Shown here in pieces: positions 46,783-56,302 of a stretch of 64,000 nt of DNA. The position numbers and the translations under genes are program-made. The notes below the pieces were generated by a model. That model searched no databases and was not told where the DNA came from. It saw only the letters and a program-made list of their open reading frames with translations. The DNA is taken from positions 2,542,001 to 2,606,000 of the forward strand of contig NZ_AP018164.1 in the NCBI RefSeq assembly GCF_002356315.1, given 5' to 3'. Numbering within the stretch: position 1 is the stretch's first letter; each line of letters opens with the position of its first letter. This stretch comes from Mycobacterium shigaense (GTDB lineage: Bacteria; Actinomycetota; Actinomycetes; Mycobacteriales; Mycobacteriaceae).

Positions 46783-47814
46783 TCAGCGAGCCGAAATACG
46801 TTGGGCGACTTCGCCGTAACGCTCGAAACGCTCGGGATCGCCGAGCGCGTTGTACAAGACGATGCGCGTCGCGATGCCCTGGTATTTGTCGACGAGCGTG
46901 TCTTCCAGGTCGGCCCAGGTCGATTCGGTGGCGAAAACGGCAAGGTGCTCGTCGGTGATCTCCGAGGCCATACCGCGGAAGTCGCCGGCCTTTTGCTTCA
47001 CGCGAAGTCGGGCCGTCGTCCCCTCGAATCCGGCCTCGTCCAGGATGAACGAATAGTTGGGCGTGCTGGCGTAAAAGCTGATCGCCGTCCGGGCGAGGTC
47101 ACGTTCTTGACGGCGCTCTTCCTCGGTGTCGCCGACGATCGTGATGACCGGCACGATCACCGCCACGTCGGACGGCGAGCGGTCCGCCTTGGCCGCGCCG
47201 CGGGCAACATTCGGAATCACGTGGCGCGCGAGGTATCCGGGCTCGCCCAAAGGATGGACATGGACCCCGTCGGCCACTTCGCCCGCCATCCGTAGCATCC
47301 ACGGATTCACCGCGGCGACATCGACTTTGGGATTCGGGGCATCGATCGGCCCCGGGCTCCACTGGGGGGTGAGGAAATCGAGGTTGTAGAACTCGCCGTG
47401 GTAGTCGAGCGTCCCGGTCCGAAAGGCGGCGAAGCACGCCTTGACGGCGAGCGTGTAGTCGCGCAGGCGCGGGCCGGGCCTCTCGAAGGTCATCCCGTAG
47501 CGCCGCACGATGTGGGTGCGGACCTGGGTGCCAAGGCCGAGCCGGAACCTTCCGTTGGTCGCCTCCTGCAGTTCCCACGCGTTCGCGGCCGTGACGAACG
47601 GACTGCGGGGGAACGCCACCGCGACGCCGGTCGACAGCTCCAGCCCCGGCGCTGCCTGCGACGCGACGGCGGCGTTGAGGAAGGCCGTCCGGCCCGTCTC
47701 GGTGAACAGCAGACCGGAAAACCCCGAAGCCTGGGTGGTGCGGGCGGTGTCGCTCACCCGCGCCAGGGGTTGTGGAGCGGTCATGACATCGACATGCACC
47801 GTCGAACCGTACAT
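46783..47814 (-). CDS. F420-dependent LLM-class oxidoreductase
   Basis: 343 aa from the ATG at 47814 (open to 47892, where two ATGs would overlap the divergent gene). Luciferase-like TIM barrel: FTETGRTAFLNAAVASQAAP, VAVAFPRSPFVTAANAWELQ and GRFRLGLGTQVRTHIVRRYG are typical of the mycobacterial F420 LLM group. Substrate unknown. Divergent from a broken LLM gene 51 bp away. Confidence 0.88.
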   Translation of the reverse strand: MYGSTVHVDVMTAPQPLARVSDTARTTQASGFSGLLFTETGRTAFLNAAVASQAAPGLELSTGVAVAFPRSPFVTAANAWELQEATNGRFRLGLGTQVRTHIVRRYGMTFERPGPRLRDYTLAVKACFAAFRTGTLDYHGEFYNLDFLTPQWSPGPIDAPNPKVDVAAVNPWMLRMAGEVADGVHVHPLGEPGYLARHVIPNVARGAAKADRSPSDVAVIVPVITIVGDTEEERRQERDLARTAISFYASTPNYSFILDEAGFEGTTARLRVKQKAGDFRGMASEITDEHLAVFATESTWADLEDTLVDKYQGIATRIVLYNALGDPERFERYGEVAQRISAR

Positions 47815-47865
47815 CCCCGGTGCGCGGCCCCGATCGCCGCCGCCTCCGGGTGACATCATGTCGGG

Positions 47866-48365
47866 ATGAAGTTGGCGTTTACGCTGCCGCATTCACACCT
47901 GGAGCTTTCGGGTCTGCCCTATCTGCATTCGACTGTCGCGCAGGCTTTTGTCGCGGGGGCGACGGGGGGAATCCGCGTCAATTCGAGCGTGACGATCCTG
48001 CCGCTGCATCATCCGGTGGTGCTGGCGAAGGCCCTGTCGACGGCGGACTGGATGAGCGGGCGGCGCATTACCGCGCCGTTCGGAGCGGGTTGGGAAGCAA
48101 AGGAATTCGCCGCTTTCGGCGCGCCGTTTCGGGAGCCCGGCCGGATGGCCGACGGATATCTGGCCACGATGGTCGAATTGTGGACCGGCGAATCGCCCCG
48201 ATTTGTGGGTCGGTACAGCGGCAGCCGAGCTACGACGGCAGGCCGTTCGACGTCATGTACCTGTTGGGGATGGGCAGGCTCGGCGAAGGCCACGTCTCGC
48301 GCGGGCCAGCCGCCTACCTCGACCACGCGCAGTGGGTGATCGAGGAGATCAAGCCGCACGTGTGA
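47866..48365 (+). pseudogene. LLM-class F420-dependent oxidoreductase, internally deleted
   Basis: MKLAFTLPH at the start jumps straight to SHLELSGLPYLHSTVAQAF, which in intact family members lies ~35 residues later. It continues through LPLHHPVVLAKALSTADW and AFGAPFREPGRMADGYLA to SPRFVGRYS. The frame is then lost near 48218, and the C-terminal end YDGRPFDVMYLLGMGRLGEG ... WVIEEIKPHV appears in a second frame after another deletion. About half of a ~290-residue protein is left. Confidence 0.75.
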
Positions 48366-48435
48366 GTCGCGGGCACAGGCGGCTCCTAGGCACGACACAT
48401 TGGGCCCCAAGCCTTCCCGTACAGGCTCGGTTACC

Positions 48436-48912
48436 GTGGCTGATGTGACTGAGCGGCAAGAACGGGCGGCCTGGCACTGGATGGATCCCGACCGAGCCGT
48501 TCCGGAGATCGGCCGGGTGCTGCGCGACGGCGGCCGGTTCGGCCTGATCTGGACGAGCCGCGACCGTGCGGTCGACTGGGCGCGCGACCTCGACCGGTTG
48601 GGCGACCAGGACGGCTCCGACGCGCAGGCGGCCGAGCGCTTTTGGCGGCATCAGAACGTCGTGCTGCCGGAGCCGCAGATCTTCGACAACGTCGCGCGCG
48701 CGACCTTCGCGTTCGCGCGGACGATGACGCTGGACGATGCGGTCGCGATGGTGGGCACCTACAGCCGGGTCATCGTCGCGGCGCCGGACGAGCGCGCCCG
48801 GCGACTGGCCCATGCCCGCACCGTCCTGCAGGCGCGCTTCCCCGGGGCCGACACCATCGACATCCCGATGCGGGCGCGGTGTTGGCGCGCCGATCGGATG
48901 GCCCGCGGCTAG
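48436..48912 (+). pseudogene. SAM-dependent methyltransferase, N-terminally truncated
   Basis: The frame opens at 48400; GTG 48436 is the likeliest nominal start. AAWHWMDPDRAVPEIGRVLRDGG and LIWTSRDRAVDWARDLDR are motifs from the second half of a class I methyltransferase. The glycine-rich SAM-binding motif and ~110 preceding residues are missing. Its end overlaps pknK by four bases. Probably the 3' relic of a gene partly removed together with the end of the LLM gene. Confidence 0.6.
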
Positions 48913-51900
48913 CCGAGCCCGGCATCGACGAGCAATTGGGTCAACCCGTGTCGGGCGCACAGGGCGCGCACCGCGGCGATGTCGGCTCGGGCGTCGTCGG
49001 CGCGCCCGGCGGCGATCAGTGTCTCGACCACAAGCAGCCGCGCCTGAAGCGCGGCCATCGGGCGAGCGGTCGGGTCGATTCCGGCGAGCAGAGCGCGGCT
49101 GCGCCAGCAGGCCTGTTCCCGGTCGTCGCTGGCGTGACTCCGCGACAGCAGGCGGATTCCGGAAGCCTCATCCAGCTCGGCCGTCACCGTCGCGATGCCG
49201 TCGTCGCCGTAGGGAATCGTGCGTTCGGCCCGTAGCCGGTCGGTCTCCGACGGGTCCATCGACAGCCGCAACCTGACCCGTTCATGGTTGATGGCTGCCG
49301 CTAACCGCGGCAGCCGCATCTCCTCGGCCACCGCCATGCCGGCGTCGAGGCGGCCGGCGGCAGACTCTCGATTGCCCTGTGCGGCTTGGGTTCTCGCGGC
49401 CGCGACGTAGCGAGTCGCGAGGTAGTCGACTCCGCCGCCCTCCCGCCCAAGGTGGTAGGCGTCCTCTAGCAGCTCCGCCGCCTCGGCCAATGCCCCTGTC
49501 TCGTAGAGCAGTTCGCCGAGCAACGCGCCGGAAAGGCGTGCGGCGTGTGAATGCGACCCCGCCGCAGAGCCGATTTCGAGGGCGTCCCGGAAATGGCGCA
49601 GGGCCAGCGGGATGTTGAGCTGATGCCGGGCGGCGATGCCGGCCCAGCAGCGGGCGAAGACGGTGCCGACGGTACCGACTTGTTCGGTGTACGGCTCTGC
49701 CCATTCCAGCAGTCGGTGTGCCGCGTCGAAGTCGAAGCGGAAGACCGCGGCGTAGGCCTCGATGGTGGCGGCCGCTTGCGGCAGCACCGGGCGCAGCGCC
49801 GCTGCCCGCGACATGGCCTCGGCCACCAGGTCGGTGAGGCCGTCAACCCGGTCCGCATAGGTTTGGGCTATCGCTCGCACCACGTTCGCGCTCAGGGTGA
49901 GCTCGTCGCGCTGCGTCTCGGGCAGGTTCGTATTGGACATCGCGGCGTAGAAGCGGTCCAGTGCGGCGTCGGTAGCCGCTCGCCGCTGCAGCAGGATGCT
50001 GGCCCACGCTACGGAAAGGTGCACCTGTGGCCGCAATTGCACCAGGTGCGCCGGAATCTTGTCGACGATCCCGAGAAACGTCGTCATTCGCGATTGGTTG
50101 ATCAACGACCTCGTCCGGATGTCCTCGACGAGCTCGATCGCGCGGATCGTGTCCTGCCCGGCCAGCGCATGGTCGACGGCCTCGGTGAGATAGCCCCGAT
50201 CGGTGAACCACGCCGAGGCCGCGCGGTGCAGGGTTTTCAGGCGGTCGGGGCTACCGCTTTCGAGTCGTCGCCGCAGAAATCCGGCGAAGAGCTGATGGTA
50301 GCGAAACCATTGCGTGTCGCCGTCGATGCGGCTCAAGAACAACCCGCGCCGCTCGACGTCCTCGAGTGCTCGCCGCTCGGAGCCAACGCCGGTCAACGCC
50401 GACGCCAGGTCCGCGCAGATTCGTTCGGTGATCGACGTCGCCAGCAAGAATTCGACGAGCGGCGGGTCCAGCGCGTCGAGCACGTTCTCGGCGAGGAACT
50501 CGCCGACTTCTTCGTTTTCGCCGGACAATTGGCTCAGCAGGGTGGCGGCGTCACCGCCACCGCGCAGCGAAAGCGAGGCCAGCTGCAGCGCGGCGACCCA
50601 GCCGTCCGTCGATGCCGTGAGCGCGGTGACCTCGGGTCCGGGTACCCGCAGCCCGCCAATGTCGTTCAGCAACGAATCCGCCTCGTCAATATCGAAACGG
50701 AGTACTGCACAATCGATTTCGACGAGTTCATCCTGAATCCGCAATTTGCTCAGCGGTAACTGGGCACGCGACCAGCTGTTCACCATGATCTGCAGGTGAT
50801 GAGAACCGTGGTCGATCAGGAAGCGCAGCGCGGCGACGGTATCGCGGTTCGACACCCGCTGCCAATCGTCGATCACCAGGGTGATCGGATAGCCGTTCTG
50901 GTCGATCTCATCGACCAACGACGTCAGCACATAGCGCATCGCCGCCTGTCCACGCTCTTCGAGCACACGCGCCAGTGACCCGGCAACGGCGGGGCGGGCG
51001 CGGCGGATCGCCTCGATCACATGCGCGAGAAACCACGCCGCGTTGTTGTCGTCGTCGTCGATTCGCAACCATCCCACCGCCACACCGGCATTGGTCAGTT
51101 CGGTACGCCACTGCGCCGCCAGCGTGGTCTTGCCATATCCGGAGGGGGCGTATAACAGGATGAGCCGACGGCGTCCGGCCCCGCGGAGAATGGTCATCAA
51201 CCGCTCGCGCGGGAGCCACCACCCCGTCGCCGCGGGTGGGCGGTACTTCGTCGTCGGTGCCGGCGGTGCGAACGCGACGTCGCGCCTGCCCGAGGCGTCG
51301 ACGGGAAGCGCCATGCCGTCCACCACCAGGTGCCGGTCGCGCTGAAGCCGGCGGAGCTGCTCGCCACAGCCCGCGGCGGTGCTGGGACGGTCGGCGGGAT
51401 CGCGGGCCGTCATGCGTTCGATCACCGCGGCGACTTCGTCGGGTAATCCGTTTTCACGCAACAGGTCCGGGACCGATCGCCCGTACGGCGGGTGCCCGGT
51501 CACCGCGCAGCACAGCGTGGCACCGAGTGAGTAGACATCGGATGTGACTGCAGGAGTGGCGCCTTCGAGGATTTCCGGCGCGAGGAAGGCCGGCGACCCG
51601 ATGATGACGCCGGAGCGCGTCTCGAAGCCGCCGCTGACCCTCGCCAGACCAAAATCGGTCAATTGCGGTTCGCCGTAGTCGGTCAGCAGGATGTTGCCCG
51701 GCTTGACATCGCGGTGCAGGACGCCGGCATGGTGCGCGGCTTCCAGCGCGCCCGCGAGCTTGACGCCGACACCGAGGGCGTCGCGCCAATTGAGCAACCC
51801 ACCGGAGCTGAGCAACGACCACAGCGAGCCTCTGGCGTGGTACGGCATCACGAGGTACGGCCGCCCACCGGGCGTGGTACCCACCTGCAGGATGGTCACG

Positions 51901-52145
51901 ATGTGCGGGTGTCCGGAAAGTCGGCCCATCGCGCGCTGCTCGCGCAGGAAGCGGTCGAGGTTGTCCGGGTCGAGCTCGTCGGTCAGCACCTTGACCGCCA
52001 CCAAGCGATCCAGTTGCGGCTGCACGCAGCGATAGACCACCCCGAACCCGCCGCGTCCGATCTCCTCGACACCGTCGAATCCCAGCTGCGGGCCGACTCC
52101 GGCGATGAGGTCCTCTCGGATCGACTGTGAATCCACGTCGGCCAT
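48909..52145 (-). CDS. PknK-type Ser/Thr protein kinase with MalT-like STAND/TPR region
   Basis: 1078 aa from the ATG at 52145, chosen because PknK (Rv3080c, ~1110 aa) begins with the same MxDVD motif; the frame is open to 52202. Kinase domain at residues ~25-285 (EIGRGGFGVVYRCVQP, VAVKVL, LHRDVKPGNILL, DFGLARV, GSPAFLAPEIL). It is followed by an AAA/STAND ATPase (LLYAPSGYGKTTLAAQW; TLVIDDWQRV) and a long helical TPR-like C-terminus ending LLVDAGLG. PknK phosphorylates regulators and translational targets and slows growth in M. tuberculosis. Here it is probably a paralogue; no VirS/mymA operon is adjacent. Confidence 0.92.
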   Translation of the reverse strand: MADVDSQSIREDLIAGVGPQLGFDGVEEIGRGGFGVVYRCVQPQLDRLVAVKVLTDELDPDNLDRFLREQRAMGRLSGHPHIVTILQVGTTPGGRPYLVMPYHARGSLWSLLSSGGLLNWRDALGVGVKLAGALEAAHHAGVLHRDVKPGNILLTDYGEPQLTDFGLARVSGGFETRSGVIIGSPAFLAPEILEGATPAVTSDVYSLGATLCCAVTGHPPYGRSVPDLLRENGLPDEVAAVIERMTARDPADRPSTAAGCGEQLRRLQRDRHLVVDGMALPVDASGRRDVAFAPPAPTTKYRPPAATGWWLPRERLMTILRGAGRRRLILLYAPSGYGKTTLAAQWRTELTNAGVAVGWLRIDDDDNNAAWFLAHVIEAIRRARPAVAGSLARVLEERGQAAMRYVLTSLVDEIDQNGYPITLVIDDWQRVSNRDTVAALRFLIDHGSHHLQIMVNSWSRAQLPLSKLRIQDELVEIDCAVLRFDIDEADSLLNDIGGLRVPGPEVTALTASTDGWVAALQLASLSLRGGGDAATLLSQLSGENEEVGEFLAENVLDALDPPLVEFLLATSITERICADLASALTGVGSERRALEDVERRGLFLSRIDGDTQWFRYHQLFAGFLRRRLESGSPDRLKTLHRAASAWFTDRGYLTEAVDHALAGQDTIRAIELVEDIRTRSLINQSRMTTFLGIVDKIPAHLVQLRPQVHLSVAWASILLQRRAATDAALDRFYAAMSNTNLPETQRDELTLSANVVRAIAQTYADRVDGLTDLVAEAMSRAAALRPVLPQAAATIEAYAAVFRFDFDAAHRLLEWAEPYTEQVGTVGTVFARCWAGIAARHQLNIPLALRHFRDALEIGSAAGSHSHAARLSGALLGELLYETGALAEAAELLEDAYHLGREGGGVDYLATRYVAAARTQAAQGNRESAAGRLDAGMAVAEEMRLPRLAAAINHERVRLRLSMDPSETDRLRAERTIPYGDDGIATVTAELDEASGIRLLSRSHASDDREQACWRSRALLAGIDPTARPMAALQARLLVVETLIAAGRADDARADIAAVRALCARHGLTQLLVDAGLG

Positions 52146-52329
52146 CGGATAGTCGCTGTCCTCGACGGTGCAGGGGAGGGACCCCATCGGTGAGGTCACC
52201 ATATCGCGAATGTGCTGAGCCGATGTGCGGTCGCCGCGACTGCATCCCGGTCGGCTCCGGCCCTCCCGGTAATCTCGCTGTCACCGCTAGGTCGGGGGGC
52301 CCGGGCACTCCATCGAGAACGGAGCGAGG

Positions 52330-53805
52330 ATGAGCACCAGCGCGCAGACCGGAACCATCACCACCCACGTCCCGGCGCGCCTGGACCGGCTGCCGTGGTC
52401 GCGGTTTCACTGGCGCGTGGTGCTGGGGCTCGGCGGCGTGTGGATCCTCGATGGGCTCGAGGTCACCATGGTCGGCAACGTGTCGGCGCGGCTGACCGAA
52501 AAGGGCAGCGGCATCGACCTCAATCCCGCCCAGATCGGCGTGGCGGCGGCGATCTACATCACCGGCGCCTGCCTGGGGGCGTTGTTCTTCGGTCACCTGA
52601 CGGATCGCTTCGGGCGGCGCAATCTGTTCATGCTGACGTTGGCCGTGTACCTGGTCTCCACCGTGGCGACCGCATTCGCTTTCGCGCCTTGGTATTTCTT
52701 CGTCGCCCGCTTCTTCACCGGGGCCGGGATAGGCGGCGAGTACGCGGCCATCAACTCGGCGATCGACGAGCTGATCCCGGCGCGGGTGCGCGGCCGGGTG
52801 GACTTGGTGATCAACGGGACGTACTGGCTGGGATCGGCAGCGGGCGCGGCCGGGGCACTGGTCCTGCTGGACACGTCGAACTTCCCGGCGAACATCGGCT
52901 GGCGGTTGGCCTTCGGGATCGGCGCCGTCTTCGGCATCTTCGTGCTGCTGGTGCGGCGCAACGTGCCGGAAAGCCCGCGGTGGTTGTTTATTCACGGGCG
53001 CGACGAGGAAGCCGAGCGGATCGTCCGCGAGATCGAGGACAGCGTCGAACGCGATACGGGGGAGTCGCTTTCCGAGCCGCACGGGCACCCCCTGAAAATT
53101 CGCCAGCGCCATGCCATTTCATTCTTCGAGATCGCCAAAGTGGCCTTCGCGCTGTATCCGCGGCGGGCGGTACTGGGACTGTCCCTGTTCATCGGGCAGG
53201 CATTTCTCTACAACGGGGTGACGTTCAACCTGGGCACGTTGCTGAGCGAGTTTTACGGAGTTCCCTCCGCAAAGGTGCCGCTGTTCTTCATCCTGTGGGC
53301 GCTGAGCAATTTCGCGGGGCCGCTGCTGCTGGGCAGGCTGTTCGACACCGTCGGTCGCAAACCGATGATCACCATGACCTACATCGGTTCGGCCGTGGCG
53401 GTCGTCGTCCTCGCGGTGCTGTTCGTCACCCGGACCGGGGGGCCCTGGACGTTCATCGGCGTGCTCGCGGTGGCGTTCTTCGTGGCCTCGGCGGGCGCGA
53501 GCGCGGCCTACTTGACGGTCAGCGAGATCTTTCCGATGGAGACCAGGGCACTGGCGATCGCCTTCTTCTACGCGGTCGGCACCGCAATCGGCGGGATCAC
53601 AGGTCCGCTGTTGTTCGGTCAGCTGATCAGTTCCGGCCAACGCGACCAGGTGTTCTGGTCATTTGTGATCGGGGCGGTCGTGATGGCGGTCGCGGGTCTG
53701 GTGGAGCTGTGGCTCGGTATCGCTGCCGAACAGCGCCCCCTCGAGGAGCTGGCGCTGCCGCTGACGGTGGCCGACGCCGAGGAGTCCGACGGCGTGCCGT
53801 CGTGA
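52330..53805 (+). CDS. MFS metabolite/H+ symporter
   Basis: 491 aa, ATG after GAGCGAGG. Twelve hydrophobic helices; GHLTDRFGRRNLF (loop 2-3), GAGIGGEYAAINSAIDELIP and VPESPRWLFIHGRDEEA (sugar-porter/aromatic-acid group motif), and LGRLFDTVGRKPMI (loop 8-9). The family includes sugar and aromatic-acid symporters; substrate unknown. Divergent from pknK with ~180 bp between. Confidence 0.9.
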   Translation: MSTSAQTGTITTHVPARLDRLPWSRFHWRVVLGLGGVWILDGLEVTMVGNVSARLTEKGSGIDLNPAQIGVAAAIYITGACLGALFFGHLTDRFGRRNLFMLTLAVYLVSTVATAFAFAPWYFFVARFFTGAGIGGEYAAINSAIDELIPARVRGRVDLVINGTYWLGSAAGAAGALVLLDTSNFPANIGWRLAFGIGAVFGIFVLLVRRNVPESPRWLFIHGRDEEAERIVREIEDSVERDTGESLSEPHGHPLKIRQRHAISFFEIAKVAFALYPRRAVLGLSLFIGQAFLYNGVTFNLGTLLSEFYGVPSAKVPLFFILWALSNFAGPLLLGRLFDTVGRKPMITMTYIGSAVAVVVLAVLFVTRTGGPWTFIGVLAVAFFVASAGASAAYLTVSEIFPMETRALAIAFFYAVGTAIGGITGPLLFGQLISSGQRDQVFWSFVIGAVVMAVAGLVELWLGIAAEQRPLEELALPLTVADAEESDGVPS

Positions 53806-54190
53806 CCGGGTCGCAGCTGGTCATGCCGCTGTCGACGACGAGTTGCCCGCGGCCCGCATCGTGTTCGCCGGGTCGCACCGCCGCGTTTTCGTCAGCGTGA
53901 CTTTTTCGCCGTTTCCCTGACGGCCGCCCGGCGCGTCACCGCGCCGGCCAGGTGCTGATGAGCGAAACGAATCCTGCGGTCCGGCCACCGACACTTCGTC
54001 GACCGGGCATGGCTCCGCCCGCCGTCCAGCCGCTTTGCTGGCCGGTGCGCTTGTGGATCGGCTCGGGTCGAGTCACCCGACGGGTCGTGACTGCGCACCG
54101 AGGTAAAACCGTTGTCAATACCCGGTGCCGTTGCTTCTTGTCGCGGCCGGGGGTGCGCGCCGCCGCGCGCCGACCGCGGACCCGCAGGCG
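53806..54190. other. 385-bp region without a supported gene, before the sulfate transport locus
   Basis: Several short frames are open here, as expected from GC content, but none has a ribosome binding site or recognisable domain. The far end supplies the promoter for the short ORF at 54207. Confidence 0.5.
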
Positions 54191-54194
54191 TTGC

Positions 54195-54200
54195 TAGGCT
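54195..54200 (+). promoter_or_regulatory. -10 element of a leaderless transcript
   Basis: TAGGCT ends six bases before an ATG (54207), the exact distance at which mycobacterial leaderless mRNAs start with the A of the start codon. No ribosome binding site precedes that ATG. Confidence 0.65.
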
Positions 54201-54206
54201 GCCCGC

Positions 54207-54263
54207 ATGCACGCGGCAGGGGCTTATTCGGGACGCCGCCTGTTCGTGCGCTGTTGTCGCTGA
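54207..54263 (+). CDS. Leaderless short ORF ending Arg-Cys-Cys-Arg, cysteine-responsive attenuator peptide
   Basis: 18 codons: MHAAGAYSGRRLFVRCCR, stop TGA. It has no Shine-Dalgarno sequence and a -10 (TAGGCT) placed for leaderless transcription. Tandem Cys codons (TGT TGT) stand two codons before the stop. In mycobacteria, leaderless polycysteine short ORFs upstream of cysteine/sulfate genes are known to act as cysteine-responsive attenuators. The next gene here is the sulfate-binding protein, 111 bp downstream. Assignment by architecture and context. Confidence 0.7.
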   Translation: MHAAGAYSGRRLFVRCCR

Positions 54264-54374
54264 CCCTGCCCCGTCCGCGGTTCGGTCAGGAGTCGGTGAG
54301 CTTCCCGGCGATGTCCTCAATGTCTTTCCGCAGGGACGGGATCGACGTCGTAATCCCGCACCGGAGGGCCGCTG

Positions 54375-55412
54375 TTGTTGAACACTATCGTGACGGCATC
54401 GTGCTGGCGGAAATCGGCAGCACTCACGCTGGCCGTCGGCGTGGTCGCGGGCTGCGGGGCGGGGCCCAGCGACGTGGTGGGCGGCGGTGTTGCCGGCAAT
54501 GCGAACACCAAGATCACGTTGGTCGCCTATTCCGTGCCAGAACCCGGATGGAGCAAGGTGATTCCGGCCTTCAATGCCTCGGAGGAGGGCAAGGGCGTGC
54601 AGGTCATCACCTCTTACGCGGCCTCTGCCGACCAGTCCCGCGGGGTGGTCGAGGGCAAGCCGGCCGACGTGGTGAACTTTTCGGTCGAGCCCGACATCAC
54701 CAGATTGGTCAAGGCCGGAAAGGTCTCCGCAGACTGGGACAAGCAGGCCGGCCACGGGAACCCGTTCGGATCCGTCGTGACATTGGTTGTGCGCAAAGGC
54801 AACCCGAAGAACATCCGGGATTGGGACGATCTGTTGAAACCGGGTGTCGAGGTCATCACGCCCAGCCCGCTGAGCTCGGGCTCGGCCAAGTGGAATCTGC
54901 TGGCCCCCTACGCCGCCAAGAGCCGCGGCGGCGCCGATAGACAGGCGGGCATCGATTTCATCAGCAAGCTGGTACACGAGCACGTGAAACTGCGCCCCGG
55001 ATCCGGCCGGATCGCCACCTCGGTCTTCTCCGAGGGCAGTGGCGACGTGTTGATCAGCTACGAGAACGAGGCCATTGCGGCCGAGCGTCAGGGCAAAGCC
55101 GTCGAACATTTGATCCCGTCGCAGACCTTCAAAATCGAGAATCCAGTGGCCGTCGTCAGCACCAGCGTGCACCTCGATACCGCGACCGCCTTCAGGAATT
55201 TCCAGTACACCGCCGCGGCCCAGACGCTGTGGGCGCAAGCGGGTTTCAGGCCGATCGATCCGGCCGTCACCGCCAGTTTCCGGGACGAATATCCGGTGCC
55301 GCTGAAATCATGGACGATCGACGATCTCGGCGGCTGGAACACGGCCGATCAGGAGCTGTTCGACAAGAACACGGGCAGCATCACCAGGGTCTACATGCAG
55401 GCGACCGGATGA
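54375..55412 (+). CDS. subI: Sulfate ABC transporter substrate-binding lipoprotein
   Basis: 345 aa from TTG 54375, chosen for GGAGGG six bases before; GTG 54390 is an alternative. Signal peptide with lipobox VVAGC (Cys near residue 27). CysP/Sbp fold: LVAYSVPEPGWSKVIPAF, ADVVNFSVEPDITRLV, GNPFGSVVTLVVRKGNPKNI, NLLAPYAAKSRGG. Binds sulfate or thiosulfate at the outer membrane face and delivers it to CysTW. Overlaps cysT by four bases. Confidence 0.93.
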   Translation: MLNTIVTASCWRKSAALTLAVGVVAGCGAGPSDVVGGGVAGNANTKITLVAYSVPEPGWSKVIPAFNASEEGKGVQVITSYAASADQSRGVVEGKPADVVNFSVEPDITRLVKAGKVSADWDKQAGHGNPFGSVVTLVVRKGNPKNIRDWDDLLKPGVEVITPSPLSSGSAKWNLLAPYAAKSRGGADRQAGIDFISKLVHEHVKLRPGSGRIATSVFSEGSGDVLISYENEAIAAERQGKAVEHLIPSQTFKIENPVAVVSTSVHLDTATAFRNFQYTAAAQTLWAQAGFRPIDPAVTASFRDEYPVPLKSWTIDDLGGWNTADQELFDKNTGSITRVYMQATG

Positions 55413-56302
55413 CGACGGACCTGATTCCGAATCCGGAAGCGATCCGGCCCGAGTTGGCCCAACCCGGCAGCCGGCTACCGGAACCGCCCGAAGGCCCGCT
55501 CGTGCGCGGCACCCAGGGTCTCACCTCGCTGCGCGTCGGGGTGACGACGCTGTGGCTTTCGGTGATCGTCTTGCTGCCGTTGGTCGCCATTGCCTGGCAG
55601 TCCGCCGGCGGCGGCTGGCAGGCTTTCTGGCTGGCGGTCACCTCGCACGCCGCGGTGCAGTCGTTCCAGGTGACGTTCAGCATTTCGGTCGTGGTGACGC
55701 TTCTCGACGTGGTGTTCGGGCTGGCCACCGCCTGGGTGCTGGTGCGCGACGACTTTCCGGGCAAGGGGCTGATCGACGCGGTGATCGACTTGCCGTTCGC
55801 GCTGCCGACCATCGTGACCAGCCTGGTGATGCTTGCGCTGTATGGCAAGAACAGCCCGGTGCACATCCATTTGCAGCACACACCGCCCGGGGTGGCGATG
55901 GCGCTGGCGTTCGTGACGTTGCCGTTGGTCGTCCGCGCCGTGCAACCGGTGCTCCTGGAGATCGATCGCGATGTCGAGGAGGCGGCGGCATCGCTGGGCG
56001 CCAGCGGCACGAAGGTTTTCACGACGATCGTGCTGCCCTCGTTGGTGCCCTCGCTGCTGACCGGTGCCGGGCTGGCATTCTCGCGGTGCATCGCCGAGTT
56101 CGGCTCGGTGGTGACCATCGGCGGTGCCGTGCCGGGCCGGACCGAGGTTTCGTCGCAGTGGATCCGCTCGCTGATCGAGAATGACGACCGCACCGGCGCG
56201 GCCGCGATGTCGATTGTGTTGCTGGCGATCTCGTTTGCCGTGTTGGTGCTGTTGCGGGTCGTGGGCGGACGCGCCGCCAAACGCGAGGAGAAGGCGGCGT
56301 GA
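55409..56302 (+). CDS. cysT: Sulfate ABC transporter permease CysT
   Basis: 297 aa from the ATG at 55409 (GGATGA overlap). Six hydrophobic helices and the EAA loop (DVEEAAASLGASGTKVFTTI) that docks with the ATPase. DLPFALPTIVTSLVML and FSRCIAEFGSVVTIGG are CysT signatures. Forms the heterodimeric channel with CysW. Stop overlaps cysW by four bases. Confidence 0.94.
   Translation: MTTDLIPNPEAIRPELAQPGSRLPEPPEGPLVRGTQGLTSLRVGVTTLWLSVIVLLPLVAIAWQSAGGGWQAFWLAVTSHAAVQSFQVTFSISVVVTLLDVVFGLATAWVLVRDDFPGKGLIDAVIDLPFALPTIVTSLVMLALYGKNSPVHIHLQHTPPGVAMALAFVTLPLVVRAVQPVLLEIDRDVEEAAASLGASGTKVFTTIVLPSLVPSLLTGAGLAFSRCIAEFGSVVTIGGAVPGRTEVSSQWIRSLIENDDRTGAAAMSIVLLAISFAVLVLLRVVGGRAAKREEKAA

Noticed and set aside
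51454..53112. 552-codon minus-strand frame spanning pknK and the MFS gene
   Set aside because: It covers parts of two divergent real genes and shows no domain.
53952..54197. 81-codon plus-strand frame before the Cys short ORF
   Set aside because: No ribosome binding site, no recognisable fold and composition typical of GC-rich random frames.
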